Shown here: in pieces, positions 24,573-32,543 of the stretch
How positions within the stretch are numbered: position 1 is the first letter of the stretch
How the letters are laid out: the number at the start of each line of letters is the position of its first letter
Assembly: GCA_002390845.1 (NCBI GenBank)
Contig: DGQT01000022.1
Span: forward strand, 1 to 35,450
Length of the DNA: 35,450 bases
From: Chitinophagaceae bacterium UBA4407
GTDB lineage: Bacteria > Bacteroidota > Bacteroidia > Chitinophagales > Chitinophagaceae
Direction of reading: 5' to 3'
The notes under the pieces: model-generated
The model's database searches: none
Told to the model about the DNA's origin: nothing
The model's input: the letters and a program-made list of their open reading frames with translations, nothing else
Program-made: the position numbers and the translations under genes

Positions 24573-25412
24573 TTATTTAGCCAGCTTCTTACCGTTGCTG
24601 CGCTGAATAATTAACTTATCACTGCCTTTTCCTTTGGTACGTGTTTTCAAGCCTCTTGAATACTGCCCGTTTCTTGAACGAGGCTGGCCGCCCGAGGCTT
24701 TACCCTCACCACCACCCATTGGGTGATCTACAGGGTTCATTGCTACACCGCGGGTACGTGGACGAATACCCTTCCACCTGTTACGGCCTGCTTTACCCAT
24801 TGTTTCTAAATTGTGGTCACTGTTCGAAACAACACCCACGGTAGCATAGCCATTTACCAACACTTTACGCAATTCGCCTGAAGGCATTTTTAATATTGCA
24901 TATTTTTCTTCCTTGTTGGTAAGCTGTGCGGATGTGCCTGCACTTCTAACGAGTTTACCGCCCTGACCCGGCTGCATTTCAATATTATGAATCATAGTAC
25001 CCAAAGGCATATTTTTCATTTTTAATGCGTTGCCTATTTCGGGAGCTACTGCATCGCCGGAAATAATTTTGGCTCCAACCTGTATGCCCTGCGGAGCAAG
25101 AATATATCTCTTTTCGTTATCAGTATACTGTACCAAAGCGATAAAGGCAGTACGGTTCGGATCGTATTCAACAGAAACAACGGTTGCTTCTATGTCTTTT
25201 TTATCACGTTTGAAATCAACAATACGGTAATGCTTCTTGTGACCACCACCAATGTAGCGCATTGCACGGCGGCCCTGGAAATTACGACCACCCGTTTTGC
25301 TGATAGGTTCAAGAAGGCTTTTCTCCGGAGTGCTTGTAGTGATCTCAGCATAGGCGTTGCCTATTCTCCATCTTGTGCCTGCTGTTACCGGTTTAAATTT
25401 TCTTAGTGCCAT
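24573..25412 (-). CDS. rplB: 50S ribosomal protein L2
   Basis: A 279-residue protein near the peptidyl-transferase centre. Conserved blocks include GRRAMRYIGGGHKKHYRIVDFKRDK, the OB-like middle with LAPQGIQVGAKIISG, and GVAMNPVDHPMGGGEGKASGGQPRS, with the invariant histidine of the catalytic-centre loop. Full length. Confidence 0.98.
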   Translation of the reverse strand: MALRKFKPVTAGTRWRIGNAYAEITTSTPEKSLLEPISKTGGRNFQGRRAMRYIGGGHKKHYRIVDFKRDKKDIEATVVSVEYDPNRTAFIALVQYTDNEKRYILAPQGIQVGAKIISGDAVAPEIGNALKMKNMPLGTMIHNIEMQPGQGGKLVRSAGTSAQLTNKEEKYAILKMPSGELRKVLVNGYATVGVVSNSDHNLETMGKAGRNRWKGIRPRTRGVAMNPVDHPMGGGEGKASGGQPRSRNGQYSRGLKTRTKGKGSDKLIIQRSNGKKLAK

Positions 25413-25470
25413 AATTAATTCAACTTTTTGCGGTAGTTGACTACCATACTTTATTTCTTAAAAAGAAATA

Positions 25471-25770
25471 TTAAATGTTTGCGTAAAGATCTATTGATTC
25501 GCCTTTAGCTACAGTGATATAAGCCTTTTTATAGGAAGGCCTTACACCCTGAATAAAGCCTGCTTTTGTAAACTTGGTTTTATTTTTTCCGGGAGCCACT
25601 ACTGTATTTACGTCTATAACAGAAACACCATAGAATTCTTCAACAGCTTTTTTTATCTCAAGCTTGTTTGCATTACGGCTAACTTTAAAGGAATACCTGC
25701 CGAGCTTTTCCTGCTGGTTGTTTGCCTTCTCGGTGAGTATCGGCTTTATTAAAACTTCTGATTGTTTCAT
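25471..25770 (-). CDS. rplW: 50S ribosomal protein L23
   Basis: A 99-residue tunnel-exit protein that docks trigger factor and SRP. LIKPILTEKA, NKLEIKKAVEEFYGVSVIDVNTVV and the C-terminal YKKAYITVAKGESIDLY match L23. Confidence 0.96.
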   Translation of the reverse strand: MKQSEVLIKPILTEKANNQQEKLGRYSFKVSRNANKLEIKKAVEEFYGVSVIDVNTVVAPGKNKTKFTKAGFIQGVRPSYKKAYITVAKGESIDLYANI

Positions 25771-25796
25771 TTTTATCTTGTTGAAACGTTACTCAA

Positions 25797-26438
25797 TTAT
25801 GCTTCAGCAGTAACTGCCTGTTCTTCTGAAAATATTTTTGCTGCGCTTTCTGTTAACACCAGTACATCAGCATTAATGATATCGTATGTATTAATATCAG
25901 ATAACAAAATACTTGCGATGTTGGGCACGTTACGCGTACTTAAGTAAAGATTGTCGCTGTATTCTGGTATTACAAATAAGGTCTTTTTTTCAGCAACATT
26001 TAAACCTTTCATTACATCTATAAGTTGCTTAGTTTTTGGAGAAGACATTTCAATTTCCTCAACTATAACAATCGCATTTTCTTTTGCTTTATAAGAAAGG
26101 GCACTCATCTTAGCCAAATCTTTAACTTTCTTGTTTAGCTTAATATCCCACTTGTGTGGCTTAGGTCCGAAGATTGTACCACCACCTTTATATAATGGGT
26201 TACGTATATTTCCTTTTCTTGAACCACCAGTGCCTTTTTGCTTGTGAAGTTTACGGCTTGCACCTTTTACTTCAGCACGGGTTTTAACTTTATGCGTTCC
26301 CTGGCGTTGTGCTGCCTGGTATTGTTTTACTGCCAGGTATATAACATGGTCATTAGGCTCAATACCGAATATATCGTCCGGCAATTCAATAGATCTGCCG
26401 GTTTTTTCACCTTTTGTATTTAAAACGTCTACTTGCAT
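25797..26438 (-). CDS. rplD: 50S ribosomal protein L4
   Basis: A 213-residue protein. The extended loop that reaches the exit tunnel is seen in QAAQRQGTHKVKTRAEVKGASRKLHKQKGTGGSRKGNIRNPLYKGGGTIFGPKPH, in its conserved pieces. In E. coli L4 controls the S10 operon; a comparable role here is unknown. The gene is separated from rplC by 18 bp. Confidence 0.97.
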   Translation of the reverse strand: MQVDVLNTKGEKTGRSIELPDDIFGIEPNDHVIYLAVKQYQAAQRQGTHKVKTRAEVKGASRKLHKQKGTGGSRKGNIRNPLYKGGGTIFGPKPHKWDIKLNKKVKDLAKMSALSYKAKENAIVIVEEIEMSSPKTKQLIDVMKGLNVAEKKTLFVIPEYSDNLYLSTRNVPNIASILLSDINTYDIINADVLVLTESAAKIFSEEQAVTAEA

Positions 26439-26456
26439 CTTACTTCAGATTAAAGT

Positions 26457-27074
26457 TTACTTCTGTATTAAAACTATTGAACCGTTGTGTCCGGGAACTG
26501 ATCCACTAACAAGGATATAATTATTCTCAGGGAATATTTTAACCACTTTCAAGCCTTTCAACTTTACACGGTCGCTACCCATACGGCCAGCCATTCTCAT
26601 TCCTTTGAAAACTCTTGAAGGATAAGAAGAACCACCAATAGAACCCGGTGCACGTGAACGGTCGTGCTGGCCATGCGACTGGCCACCAACACCGTGGAAT
26701 CCGTGGCGTTTTACAACACCCTGAAAACCCTTACCCTTGGTTGTACCAACAACTTCAACTTTATCGCCTTCAGCAAAAATGTCAACAGTAATGGTATCGC
26801 CTAAATTTTTATCGAGAGATGAATCGCGGAATTCTTTTACAAATTTCTTGGCAGAAGTATCCGCTTTTGAGAAGTGATTTTGCTCGGCTTTTATGGTGTG
26901 CTTTTCTTTCTTGTCGCCGAATGCTAACTGAAGGGCATTATAGCCATCAGTATCCTGGGTTTTAACCTGTGTAACCACACAAGGGCCAGCTTCAATAATG
27001 GTACAGGCTGTTTGTTTACCATCTGGGGTGAAGATGCTGGTCATCCCAATTTTTTTTCCAATAATACCTTTCAT
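26457..27074 (-). CDS. rplC: 50S ribosomal protein L3
   Basis: A 205-residue early-assembly protein. The start MKGIIGKKIGMTSIFTPDG at 27074 is the family's usual beginning. A GTG/ATG-type extension to 27137 would add 21 residues without similarity. KGKGFQGVVKRHGFHGVGGQSHGQHDRSRAPGSIGG, in its conserved parts, reaches the peptidyl-transferase centre. An exceptional 286-bp spacer separates it from rpsJ. Confidence 0.97.
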   Translation of the reverse strand: MKGIIGKKIGMTSIFTPDGKQTACTIIEAGPCVVTQVKTQDTDGYNALQLAFGDKKEKHTIKAEQNHFSKADTSAKKFVKEFRDSSLDKNLGDTITVDIFAEGDKVEVVGTTKGKGFQGVVKRHGFHGVGGQSHGQHDRSRAPGSIGGSSYPSRVFKGMRMAGRMGSDRVKLKGLKVVKIFPENNYILVSGSVPGHNGSIVLIQK

Positions 27075-27360
27075 CGTTTTTTGCGGTTTGCGCCCCGCAT
27101 GGTTATTGAGGACATTCCGCCGATGTGCGGAATTCAATCCTTGTTTGCTGACGACCTTTTCCTTTATTTCCTGCTTATTCGCTGGATTCGGAAGTACCGG
27201 CAGTAAACAAACCTCGAAGGGCTTGTTTATATTTTTAGTCCCGGCTCTTAATTAAGCCAGAAAATTTATTTTTAGTCAGAGCTCCTTTATTCTTTTTACA
27301 GAGTTGGGAGATAACATCATTTATAAGAACTTATGCTGAATCCTTTACAGGAGTCAACTT
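27075..27360 (-). other. Long rpsJ-rplC spacer with two hairpins, no gene
   Basis: This 286-bp transcribed spacer holds no credible ORF. On the - strand there are two hairpins. AAACAAGCC pairs with GGTTTGTTT at 27205-27228 with one mismatch. ATTCCGC pairs with GCGGAAT at about 27114-27132. Neither is followed by a good T-run. The second ends about 40 bases before the rplC start. It could be a regulatory leader for rplC or the remnant of another repeat; this is inference. Confidence 0.45.
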
Positions 27361-27666
27361 TTATGCTTTAATTTCAACTTCAACACCAGAAGGCAAATCA
27401 AGTTTACTTAAAGCATCTACAGTTCTTGATGAAGAAGTGTAAATATCAAGTAAGCGTTTGTGCGTACACAACTGAAACTGTTCACGGCTTTTCTTGTTAA
27501 CGTGGGGTGAACGCAGTACAGTAAAAATTCTTTTGTGTGTAGGCAAAGGAATTGGACCGGTTACTACAGCACCCGTGCTGCGTACAGTTTTCACGATCTT
27601 TTCAGCAGATTTATCTACCAGGCTGTGATCGTATGATTGTAATTTTATTCTGATTCTCTGAGACAT
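27361..27666 (-). CDS. rpsJ: 30S ribosomal protein S10
   Basis: A 101-residue head protein, also the NusG/NusB partner in antitermination. MSQRIRIKLQSYDHSLVDKSAEKIV and the conserved GPIPLPTHKRIFTVLRSPHVNKKSREQFQLCTHKRLLDI identify it. It is the first gene of the cluster, with a strong promoter and a short hairpin leader upstream. fusA, which often precedes it, is absent. Confidence 0.98.
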   Translation of the reverse strand: MSQRIRIKLQSYDHSLVDKSAEKIVKTVRSTGAVVTGPIPLPTHKRIFTVLRSPHVNKKSREQFQLCTHKRLLDIYTSSSRTVDALSKLDLPSGVEVEIKA

Positions 27667-27673
27667 ATCTTAA

Positions 27674-27691
27674 CCCAATTTTCAGATTGGG
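27674..27691 (-). promoter_or_regulatory. Hairpin in the rpsJ leader
   Basis: On the - strand CCCAAT pairs with ATTGGG around a six-base loop, seven bases before the rpsJ ATG. It begins close to the expected transcription start, so nearly the whole 5' leader would be this stem. It could affect ribosome access or RNA stability; this is inference. Confidence 0.55.
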
Positions 27692-27695
27692 AGCG

Positions 27696-27726
27696 CAAAG
27701 GTAGGGGGATGGAACTAATCAGACAA
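27696..27726 (-). promoter_or_regulatory. Bacteroidota-type promoter of the S10-spc operon
   Basis: On the - strand TTG (27726-27724) is followed after exactly 20 bases by TACCTTTG (27703-27696). This fits the Bacteroidota sigma consensus TTG-N19-21-TAnnTTTG. Transcription would start about 20 bases before the rpsJ ATG. Confidence 0.75.
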
Positions 27727-27838
27727 GAAATTTTAAGAAGTTTTTTAAAAAAGAGGCAGTTATTTTTAAAAAGAAGTCTTCTTACTGTCGCAATAGTATT
27801 TATGAAGCCGACTTTATCGAACCAGCGAAAGAATTTGC

Positions 27839-27961
27839 TTTGGAATAATTATGCGGAAAACAGATAGAGGTCGCGGCTGTTTAAAGCTGAATAGAATTTC
27901 CTATGCATAAGTGTGCGACGCAACAAAAGCTTCATAAAAGTTATATCGCATGGTCCAAAAA
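27839..27961 (-). repeat. Dispersed palindromic element, copy L
   Basis: The inner part TTGGAATAATTATGCGG at 27839 and AAAGCTGAATAGAATTTCC resemble copy N. The inverted core ATAAGTGTGCGACGCAA is at 27908-27924. AAAAGCTTCATAAAAG and the outer end GGTCCAAAAAAA follow to 27961. The outer oligo-A doubles as the T-tract of the neighbouring - strand terminator. The rest of the 342-bp gap holds only the rpsJ promoter and AT-rich sequence. Confidence 0.78.
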
Positions 27962-27990
27962 AATCACGACAGTTGTTGGCTGCCGTGATT
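27956..27990 (-). terminator. Intrinsic terminator of the dioxygenase gene
   Basis: On the - strand AATCACG-G-CAG pairs with CTG-T-CGTGATT, an 11-bp stem with one wobble and a seven-base loop, followed by seven Ts. It is about 20 bp after the stop at 28009. The T-run belongs to the end of repeat copy L. Confidence 0.88.
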
Positions 27991-28008
27991 AAACATCTGA
28001 AAATAGCA

Positions 28009-28989
28009 TTATGCCTTTACTATCTTAATATACTTCATTAGCTGGTTGTTGAAAAAGAGGGAGCAGACGTAAATGCCTTTACCGGCGCTGGTGCCGTTGT
28101 TGTTCTTACCATTCCACTGTATTACAAAACGGCCGCCGCCCATTTGCTGATCTAACAGCGTTTTCACCAGGTTGCCATTTGAATCTGCAACCTGCAATTT
28201 TACATGTGCCGGTTTATATACACCAAAATTGATCTCTGTAAAATTGGTGAATGGGTTTGGTGCATTCTGGTTTAAGAAACCTTCGAATTCGTTTTTGGTT
28301 TCTTTTTGTGTGGCGGCAAAAGCTGTTTCATTCAGTTTAATATTAAACAACCCGGTTTTTTTGCCGTTAGCAGCCGTGGTTAATTCTATAATGCGTTCGG
28401 TGGCATCGTATGGCCCGCTGGTTGGGCTGCTCCCTCCGTCTGTTGCGATATCGGGGTCGCCCGCAAAATATAGCTGTGTAAAATAATTGATATTCTCGTG
28501 ACGGATAAGAAAGTGAATATGTGCGGGCCGGTAGCTGCTGCCGTTTAAATACTTGCCTGGAACAATTGTATCGAAACTATAACGGCCCTGTGCATCGGTT
28601 AAAATTTTGCCACGGAGATTGCGGTAATTTATATTAATGTTTACATCGTACAAGCCTGCATCGTTGGCGTGCCATAATTCGAGATACACACCTGATACCG
28701 GCGTGGTACAATCATTCTTATAAGCAATGCCTCTTATTTTTAAACGTGTACCCGGCTCATTGGCTCTCGCAAGTTTATTCGTAAAGGGAACATTTACAGT
28801 GGAATATTTGGTTGGCCCGTATGGACCTTCGCCGTAATAATCTTTAGTTGTAATTGAACATGCATCAATATTTTTTTTGAAGTCGAAAAAATCCCGGGCC
28901 GGAGCCAATAAAGGTGAAAGGATAAAAAATGAACTTAGCCTTAAAAAGTCACGTCTTGCCTTGGCATTAGTAGTGGAGTTGTTTTTCAT
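28009..28989 (-). CDS. Secreted intradiol ring-cleavage dioxygenase-like protein with Tat signal and T9SS tail
   Basis: A 326-residue protein. ARRDFLRLSSFFILSPLLA (residues 11-29) is a twin-arginine signal. The middle (about 80-220) is a Dioxygenase_C fold: GIAYKNDCTTPVSGVYLELWHANDAGLYDV, then a TDAQGRYSFDTIVPGKY strand and RPAHIHF with His157 and His159. Together with Tyr114 and a tyrosine near 147-153 these could bind non-haem Fe(III), as in catechol or hydroxyquinol dioxygenases. The last ~85 residues (NAPNPFTNFTEINFGV through KGIYVCSLFF) are a Por-secretion/FlgD-like tail. Folded Tat export followed by type IX secretion is therefore predicted. The substrate is unknown; the extracellular site suggests an environmental aromatic. 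It has its own terminator and is a single-gene unit. Confidence 0.82.
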   Translation of the reverse strand: MKNNSTTNAKARRDFLRLSSFFILSPLLAPARDFFDFKKNIDACSITTKDYYGEGPYGPTKYSTVNVPFTNKLARANEPGTRLKIRGIAYKNDCTTPVSGVYLELWHANDAGLYDVNININYRNLRGKILTDAQGRYSFDTIVPGKYLNGSSYRPAHIHFLIRHENINYFTQLYFAGDPDIATDGGSSPTSGPYDATERIIELTTAANGKKTGLFNIKLNETAFAATQKETKNEFEGFLNQNAPNPFTNFTEINFGVYKPAHVKLQVADSNGNLVKTLLDQQMGGGRFVIQWNGKNNNGTSAGKGIYVCSLFFNNQLMKYIKIVKA

Positions 28990-29009
28990 AACTTATGTTT
29001 TGGTGAACT

Positions 29010-29017
29010 TAAAGTTA
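29010..29017 (-). promoter_or_regulatory. Candidate -7 box of the dioxygenase gene (TAACTTTA)
   Basis: On the - strand TAACTTTA matches TAnnTTTG at seven of eight positions, about 20 bp before the ATG. No TTG at the ideal distance is visible. Confidence 0.3.
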
Positions 29018-29055
29018 CGATTATAAAAATGATAAAGTTTTGTTTTTAATCAGGA

Positions 29056-29158
29056 CCTTTTTGTACCGGGCAGGGGGATATAAATGAAGCTGCTCTTGCG
29101 TCGCACCCTGCATCGACAACAATTTTATTGAGCAACCTGATGCAGCCCTGTTACTTTT
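29056..29158 (+). repeat. Dispersed palindromic element, copy M
   Basis: The outer end CCTTTTTGTACCGGGC resembles copy E. ATAAATGAAGCTGCTC leads to the core TTGCGTCGCACCCTGCATC at 29096-29114. The inner ATTTTATTGAGCAACCTGATG is shared with H and N. It lies in the dioxygenase-alaS gap. Confidence 0.75.
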
Positions 29159-29191
29159 TTACAGACTTGTTCTTTCTGAATATTGCTAATC

Positions 29192-29220
29192 AAAAAAAAG
29201 CCCCGTTTATTCAACGAGGC
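29192..29220 (-). terminator. Intrinsic terminator of alaS
   Basis: On the - strand GCCTCGTT pairs with AACGGGGC (8 bp, one T-G wobble, loop GAATA), followed by eight Ts. It lies about 20 bp after the alaS stop. Confidence 0.9.
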
Positions 29221-29240
29221 CTTTAAGTTTCAAGTGCTTT

Positions 29241-32072
29241 TTAAAGCGTTGCTAAAAGATCTTTTACTTTATTAATTACCAATTGCAGGTTGCTGGCATC
29301 CTGGCCGCCGGCGGTTGCCAAAGTTTTTTGTCCGCCGCCGCCGCCCTTTATTAATGGGGCAATATGTTCTTTAATGAGCTTGGGGGCGTCCAGGTTTTTT
29401 GATGTAGCAACAGCAGCATCAAGCAAAACAGCTACACTTGCTTTGCCATCGATGTTTGCAGCAAGCACCACCACGTAATTGCTGAGTTCATTTTTAAGAT
29501 CGAAACATAATTTTTTCAAAGCATCTGCACTACTTACTTCAACAATTTCACCAATAAAACTTACATCATTTATTTGATGAACTTTATTAAGCAACTCATT
29601 TTTTACTGCAATCAATTGTTTAGCTTCAAGACTTTCGATCTTCTTTTTGAGTTCGCTGTTCTCTGCTACTAAATTTTCGATTGCTTTGTTTAATTCTTTC
29701 GGGTTTTTAAGTGATTCACGAATTACACGAATCGACTCAAATTGTTCTGTAATCAAAACTTCTGCTGCTTTACCGCTTACCGCTTCAATTCTCCGTACAC
29801 CAGCAGCAACGGCGCTTTCATGTTTTATTTTAAAAAAACCGAGTTCGCCTGTTGAGCCTATATGCGTACCGCCACATAATTCAACAGAATATTTTGGATC
29901 AATAATTACCACGCGAACAATATCGCCATACTTCTCGCCGAACAAAGCCATGGCACCCATTGCTACAGCTTCGTGTTTGTTCATCTCTTTTATTACAACA
30001 GGAATATTGGCGCGGATCTTTTCATTTACTATTGCTTCTACCTGTGCTATTTCTTCTTCTGTAACCTTTGCGAAATGAGAGAAATCGAAACGCAGGTGCT
30101 CTGCGTTTACAAGGCTGCCCTTTTGTGCAACATGAGTACCAAGAACCTGGCGCAAAGCTGCATGTAGTAAGTGTGTGGCGCTATGGTGCGCTTCTGTTGC
30201 TTTGCGTTTTGAAGGATCAACTTTAGCAATTACATGGCCGGTTAAATCCTTGGGTAAGGAATCTGCAAAATGAATAATAAGGTTGTTCTCTTTCTTTGTA
30301 TCTGTAATGATCAATGCTTCATTATCAATTATGAATTCGCCGGTATCGCCAACCTGCCCGCCGCTTTCTGCATAGAAAGGTGTTGCCTGCAAAACCAACT
30401 GGTAGCCTTCTTTACCTTTTGCTTTTACCTTTCTGTACTTTACTATTTTGCTTTTTATTTCAAGCGAGTCATATCCAACAAATTCTGTAAAGCCGTCTTC
30501 GATTAAAACGATCCAGTCTTCTGTATCAACAACTGCAGCAGAACGGCTACGGGTTTTTTGTTGGAGCAACGCTTGTGTGAACCCTTTAATATCAACAGTC
30601 CATTCTTTTTCTCGTGCCAATAATTCAGTCAAATCAATTGGAAAGCCATAGGTGTCACTTAGATCAAACGCAAATTCTCCGGCAATTACTTTATTTCGAA
30701 TTTGGCTCCAATATTTTGTTTTATCATCAATTAATTCATGAGCAATTTTATCTTTTTCTTGTTCAGAGTTAACCAATTCTCCCGGAATAGAATATCCTTG
30801 TGCCGGAATAATATAATTTTCAAATTTGTTCAAACCCTTAGCTAAGGTTTTTAAAAAACCTTCCTCTTCTTCTTTCACAACTTTACTTATAAAATCTAAT
30901 TGCGAATTCAGCTCAGGAAAAACATTTTCAAATTGCTTTGCAATAACCGGTAATAATTGAAATAGCAATGGTTGCTTGTAATCAAGATAAGAATAATAAT
31001 AACGAACGGCACGGCGAAGAATACGGCGTATAACGTAACCTGCACCCGTGTTTGAAGGCAATTGACCGTCTGCTATTGTAAAAGAAATCGCACGGATATG
31101 ATCTGCAATCACACGGAATGCAATGGCTTCTTTACTGTCACTGTAATCATATTTTTTACCGGTAATATTTTCTGTTGCAGTAATCGTTCCTGTAAAAACA
31201 TCTGTATCGTAATTGCTCGTTTTATTTTGAATAACACGAACCAACCGTTCGAAACCCATACCTGTATCCACATGTTTTGCAGGCAAAGGTTCGAGCTTTG
31301 TATACTCGATTATTTTTTTTGCTCTTTCTTCTTTGGGAGCAGAAGGATTTGTAAAACTCCAATCATCAAAAGCCTTTTTCTCTTTCCAAACGCGATTGAA
31401 TTGTATAAATACATTATTCCAAATTTCAATCACCTGCGGATGATCTTTGTTTACCAAATCCCTTCCTGGTATTATTGCCCGTTCTTCATCGCTGCGCATA
31501 TCCACATGTATCTCACTGCATGGGCCGCAAGGGCCCGTATCGCCCATTTCCCAGAAGTTGTCTTTTTTGTTGCCAAATAAAATATGTTCAGGCGAAACAA
31601 ATTTCTGCCAGGCTTCCAGTGCAATTTTTGATGGTGGCAACCCTTCTTTTTCATCACCTTCAAATACCGTTACATAAAGCCTGCTTTTGTCAAGTTTATA
31701 AACTTCAGTAAGCAGTTCCCAGCTCCATGCAATCGCTTCTTTTTTAAAGTACCCGTCTGCAGGCCGGGCAGGATCACCAAAGCTCCAATTGCCCAGCATT
31801 TCAAACATCGTGTGGTGATAAGTATCAACGCCAACTTCTTCAAGATCGTTGTGTTTGCCACTTACGCGCAGACATTTTTGCGTATCGGCCACACGTGTAT
31901 AAGGCGCTTTTTTATTGCCAAGAAAATAATCTTTAAACTGGTTCATTCCCGCATTGGTAAATAGCAGGGTGGGATCGTTTTTTATAACGATTGGTGCAGA
32001 CGGAACAATATGATGTTCTTTTGATTTAAAGAAATCAAGAAACTGTTGCCTTATTTCAGTGCTTGTAAGCAT
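29241..32072 (-). CDS. alaS: Alanine-tRNA ligase
   Basis: A 943-residue class II synthetase that charges tRNA(Ala). It starts at MLTSTEIRQQFLDFF; an upstream in-frame ATG would add four residues. The aminoacylation core has NPTLLFTNAGM-like DPTLLFTNAGMNQFK and WEMGDTGPCGPCSEIH. The editing domain has the zinc motifs HSATH (about 630-634) and CGGTH (about 733-737). The C-terminal domain ends with GGGGGQKTLATAGG, the glycine-rich tRNA-elbow contact. Between FENYI and AGEFAFDLSDTYGFP (about 423-465) lies an inserted stretch of some 40 residues, beyond what I recall for most bacterial AlaRS. It is divergent from the M23 peptidase gene. Confidence 0.97.
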   Translation of the reverse strand: MLTSTEIRQQFLDFFKSKEHHIVPSAPIVIKNDPTLLFTNAGMNQFKDYFLGNKKAPYTRVADTQKCLRVSGKHNDLEEVGVDTYHHTMFEMLGNWSFGDPARPADGYFKKEAIAWSWELLTEVYKLDKSRLYVTVFEGDEKEGLPPSKIALEAWQKFVSPEHILFGNKKDNFWEMGDTGPCGPCSEIHVDMRSDEERAIIPGRDLVNKDHPQVIEIWNNVFIQFNRVWKEKKAFDDWSFTNPSAPKEERAKKIIEYTKLEPLPAKHVDTGMGFERLVRVIQNKTSNYDTDVFTGTITATENITGKKYDYSDSKEAIAFRVIADHIRAISFTIADGQLPSNTGAGYVIRRILRRAVRYYYSYLDYKQPLLFQLLPVIAKQFENVFPELNSQLDFISKVVKEEEEGFLKTLAKGLNKFENYIIPAQGYSIPGELVNSEQEKDKIAHELIDDKTKYWSQIRNKVIAGEFAFDLSDTYGFPIDLTELLAREKEWTVDIKGFTQALLQQKTRSRSAAVVDTEDWIVLIEDGFTEFVGYDSLEIKSKIVKYRKVKAKGKEGYQLVLQATPFYAESGGQVGDTGEFIIDNEALIITDTKKENNLIIHFADSLPKDLTGHVIAKVDPSKRKATEAHHSATHLLHAALRQVLGTHVAQKGSLVNAEHLRFDFSHFAKVTEEEIAQVEAIVNEKIRANIPVVIKEMNKHEAVAMGAMALFGEKYGDIVRVVIIDPKYSVELCGGTHIGSTGELGFFKIKHESAVAAGVRRIEAVSGKAAEVLITEQFESIRVIRESLKNPKELNKAIENLVAENSELKKKIESLEAKQLIAVKNELLNKVHQINDVSFIGEIVEVSSADALKKLCFDLKNELSNYVVVLAANIDGKASVAVLLDAAVATSKNLDAPKLIKEHIAPLIKGGGGGQKTLATAGGQDASNLQLVINKVKDLLATL

Positions 32073-32140
32073 AATGTGCTGCAAAAATTTAGAATATTAA
32101 ATACTATGCAAGCCTTTATCTTTGTTGGCTTACAGGGCGG

Positions 32141-32148
32141 CAAAGGTA
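32141..32148 (-). promoter_or_regulatory. Candidate -7 box of alaS (TACCTTTG)
   Basis: On the - strand TACCTTTG, identical to the rpsJ -7 box, lies about 70 bp before the alaS ATG. An upstream TTG at the right spacing is not present; TTTTC occupies that place. Confidence 0.5.
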
Positions 32149-32227
32149 CGGATTTGAAAAGTTTTGAGTGGTGCGTTTAAAGTTTTGAGTTGCTTATTTT
32201 TTTGCGGGATCGAAAAAAAATGAATTG

Positions 32228-32449
32228 ATTTTTTTTTGAGCCGGGCAACGTTACTACTATGAATCTGCTCTTGCGTCGCACACTTGTACTGTTGGATTAT
32301 TTATTGGGCAATATGCGAAGTCGCTAATGTATCGCTTGCACAGTATCAAATCCATAAAACTTCGATGGCTGTTGAAAGCTGAAAAATATTCCGAACCCCT
32401 GAAGTGTGCGATCCTTCGGCTTCGCTAGGTACAGGTTGCCGGGCTTTTT
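32228..32449. repeat. Dispersed palindromic element, copy N (two arms, about 220 bp, inverted termini)
   Basis: The left end TTTTTTTTTGAGCCGGGCAAC mirrors the right end GTTGCCGGGCTTTTTG at 32434-32449. The left core TTGCGTCGCACACTTGTAC is at 32271-32289. The right arm begins GAAGTGTGCGA at 32401, then diverges into TCCTTCGGCTTCGCTAGGT before GTACAGG-like sequence. This is the best view of the full element with terminal inverted repeats. It lies in the 459-bp gap between divergent alaS and the M23 gene. The remaining 95 bp before the M23 gene show nothing recognisable. Confidence 0.85.
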
Positions 32450-32543
32450 GTCGCCATGAAAGCGGAACTTCGAACCGAGCGTGGCAAGAGACGATGCCAT
32501 AGAATATCCATCGCCGGGTTCATAAAAATAATTTCGCCTTTAG

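Noticed and set aside
26998..27255. A + strand open frame in the rpsJ-rplC spacer
   Set aside because: It overlaps the rplC start antisense and has no recognisable features; the spacer is better read as non-coding.
32450..32543. A tRNA or small RNA gene after element N
   Set aside because: GGTTC-like bits are present, but no cloverleaf with an acceptor stem could be drawn.
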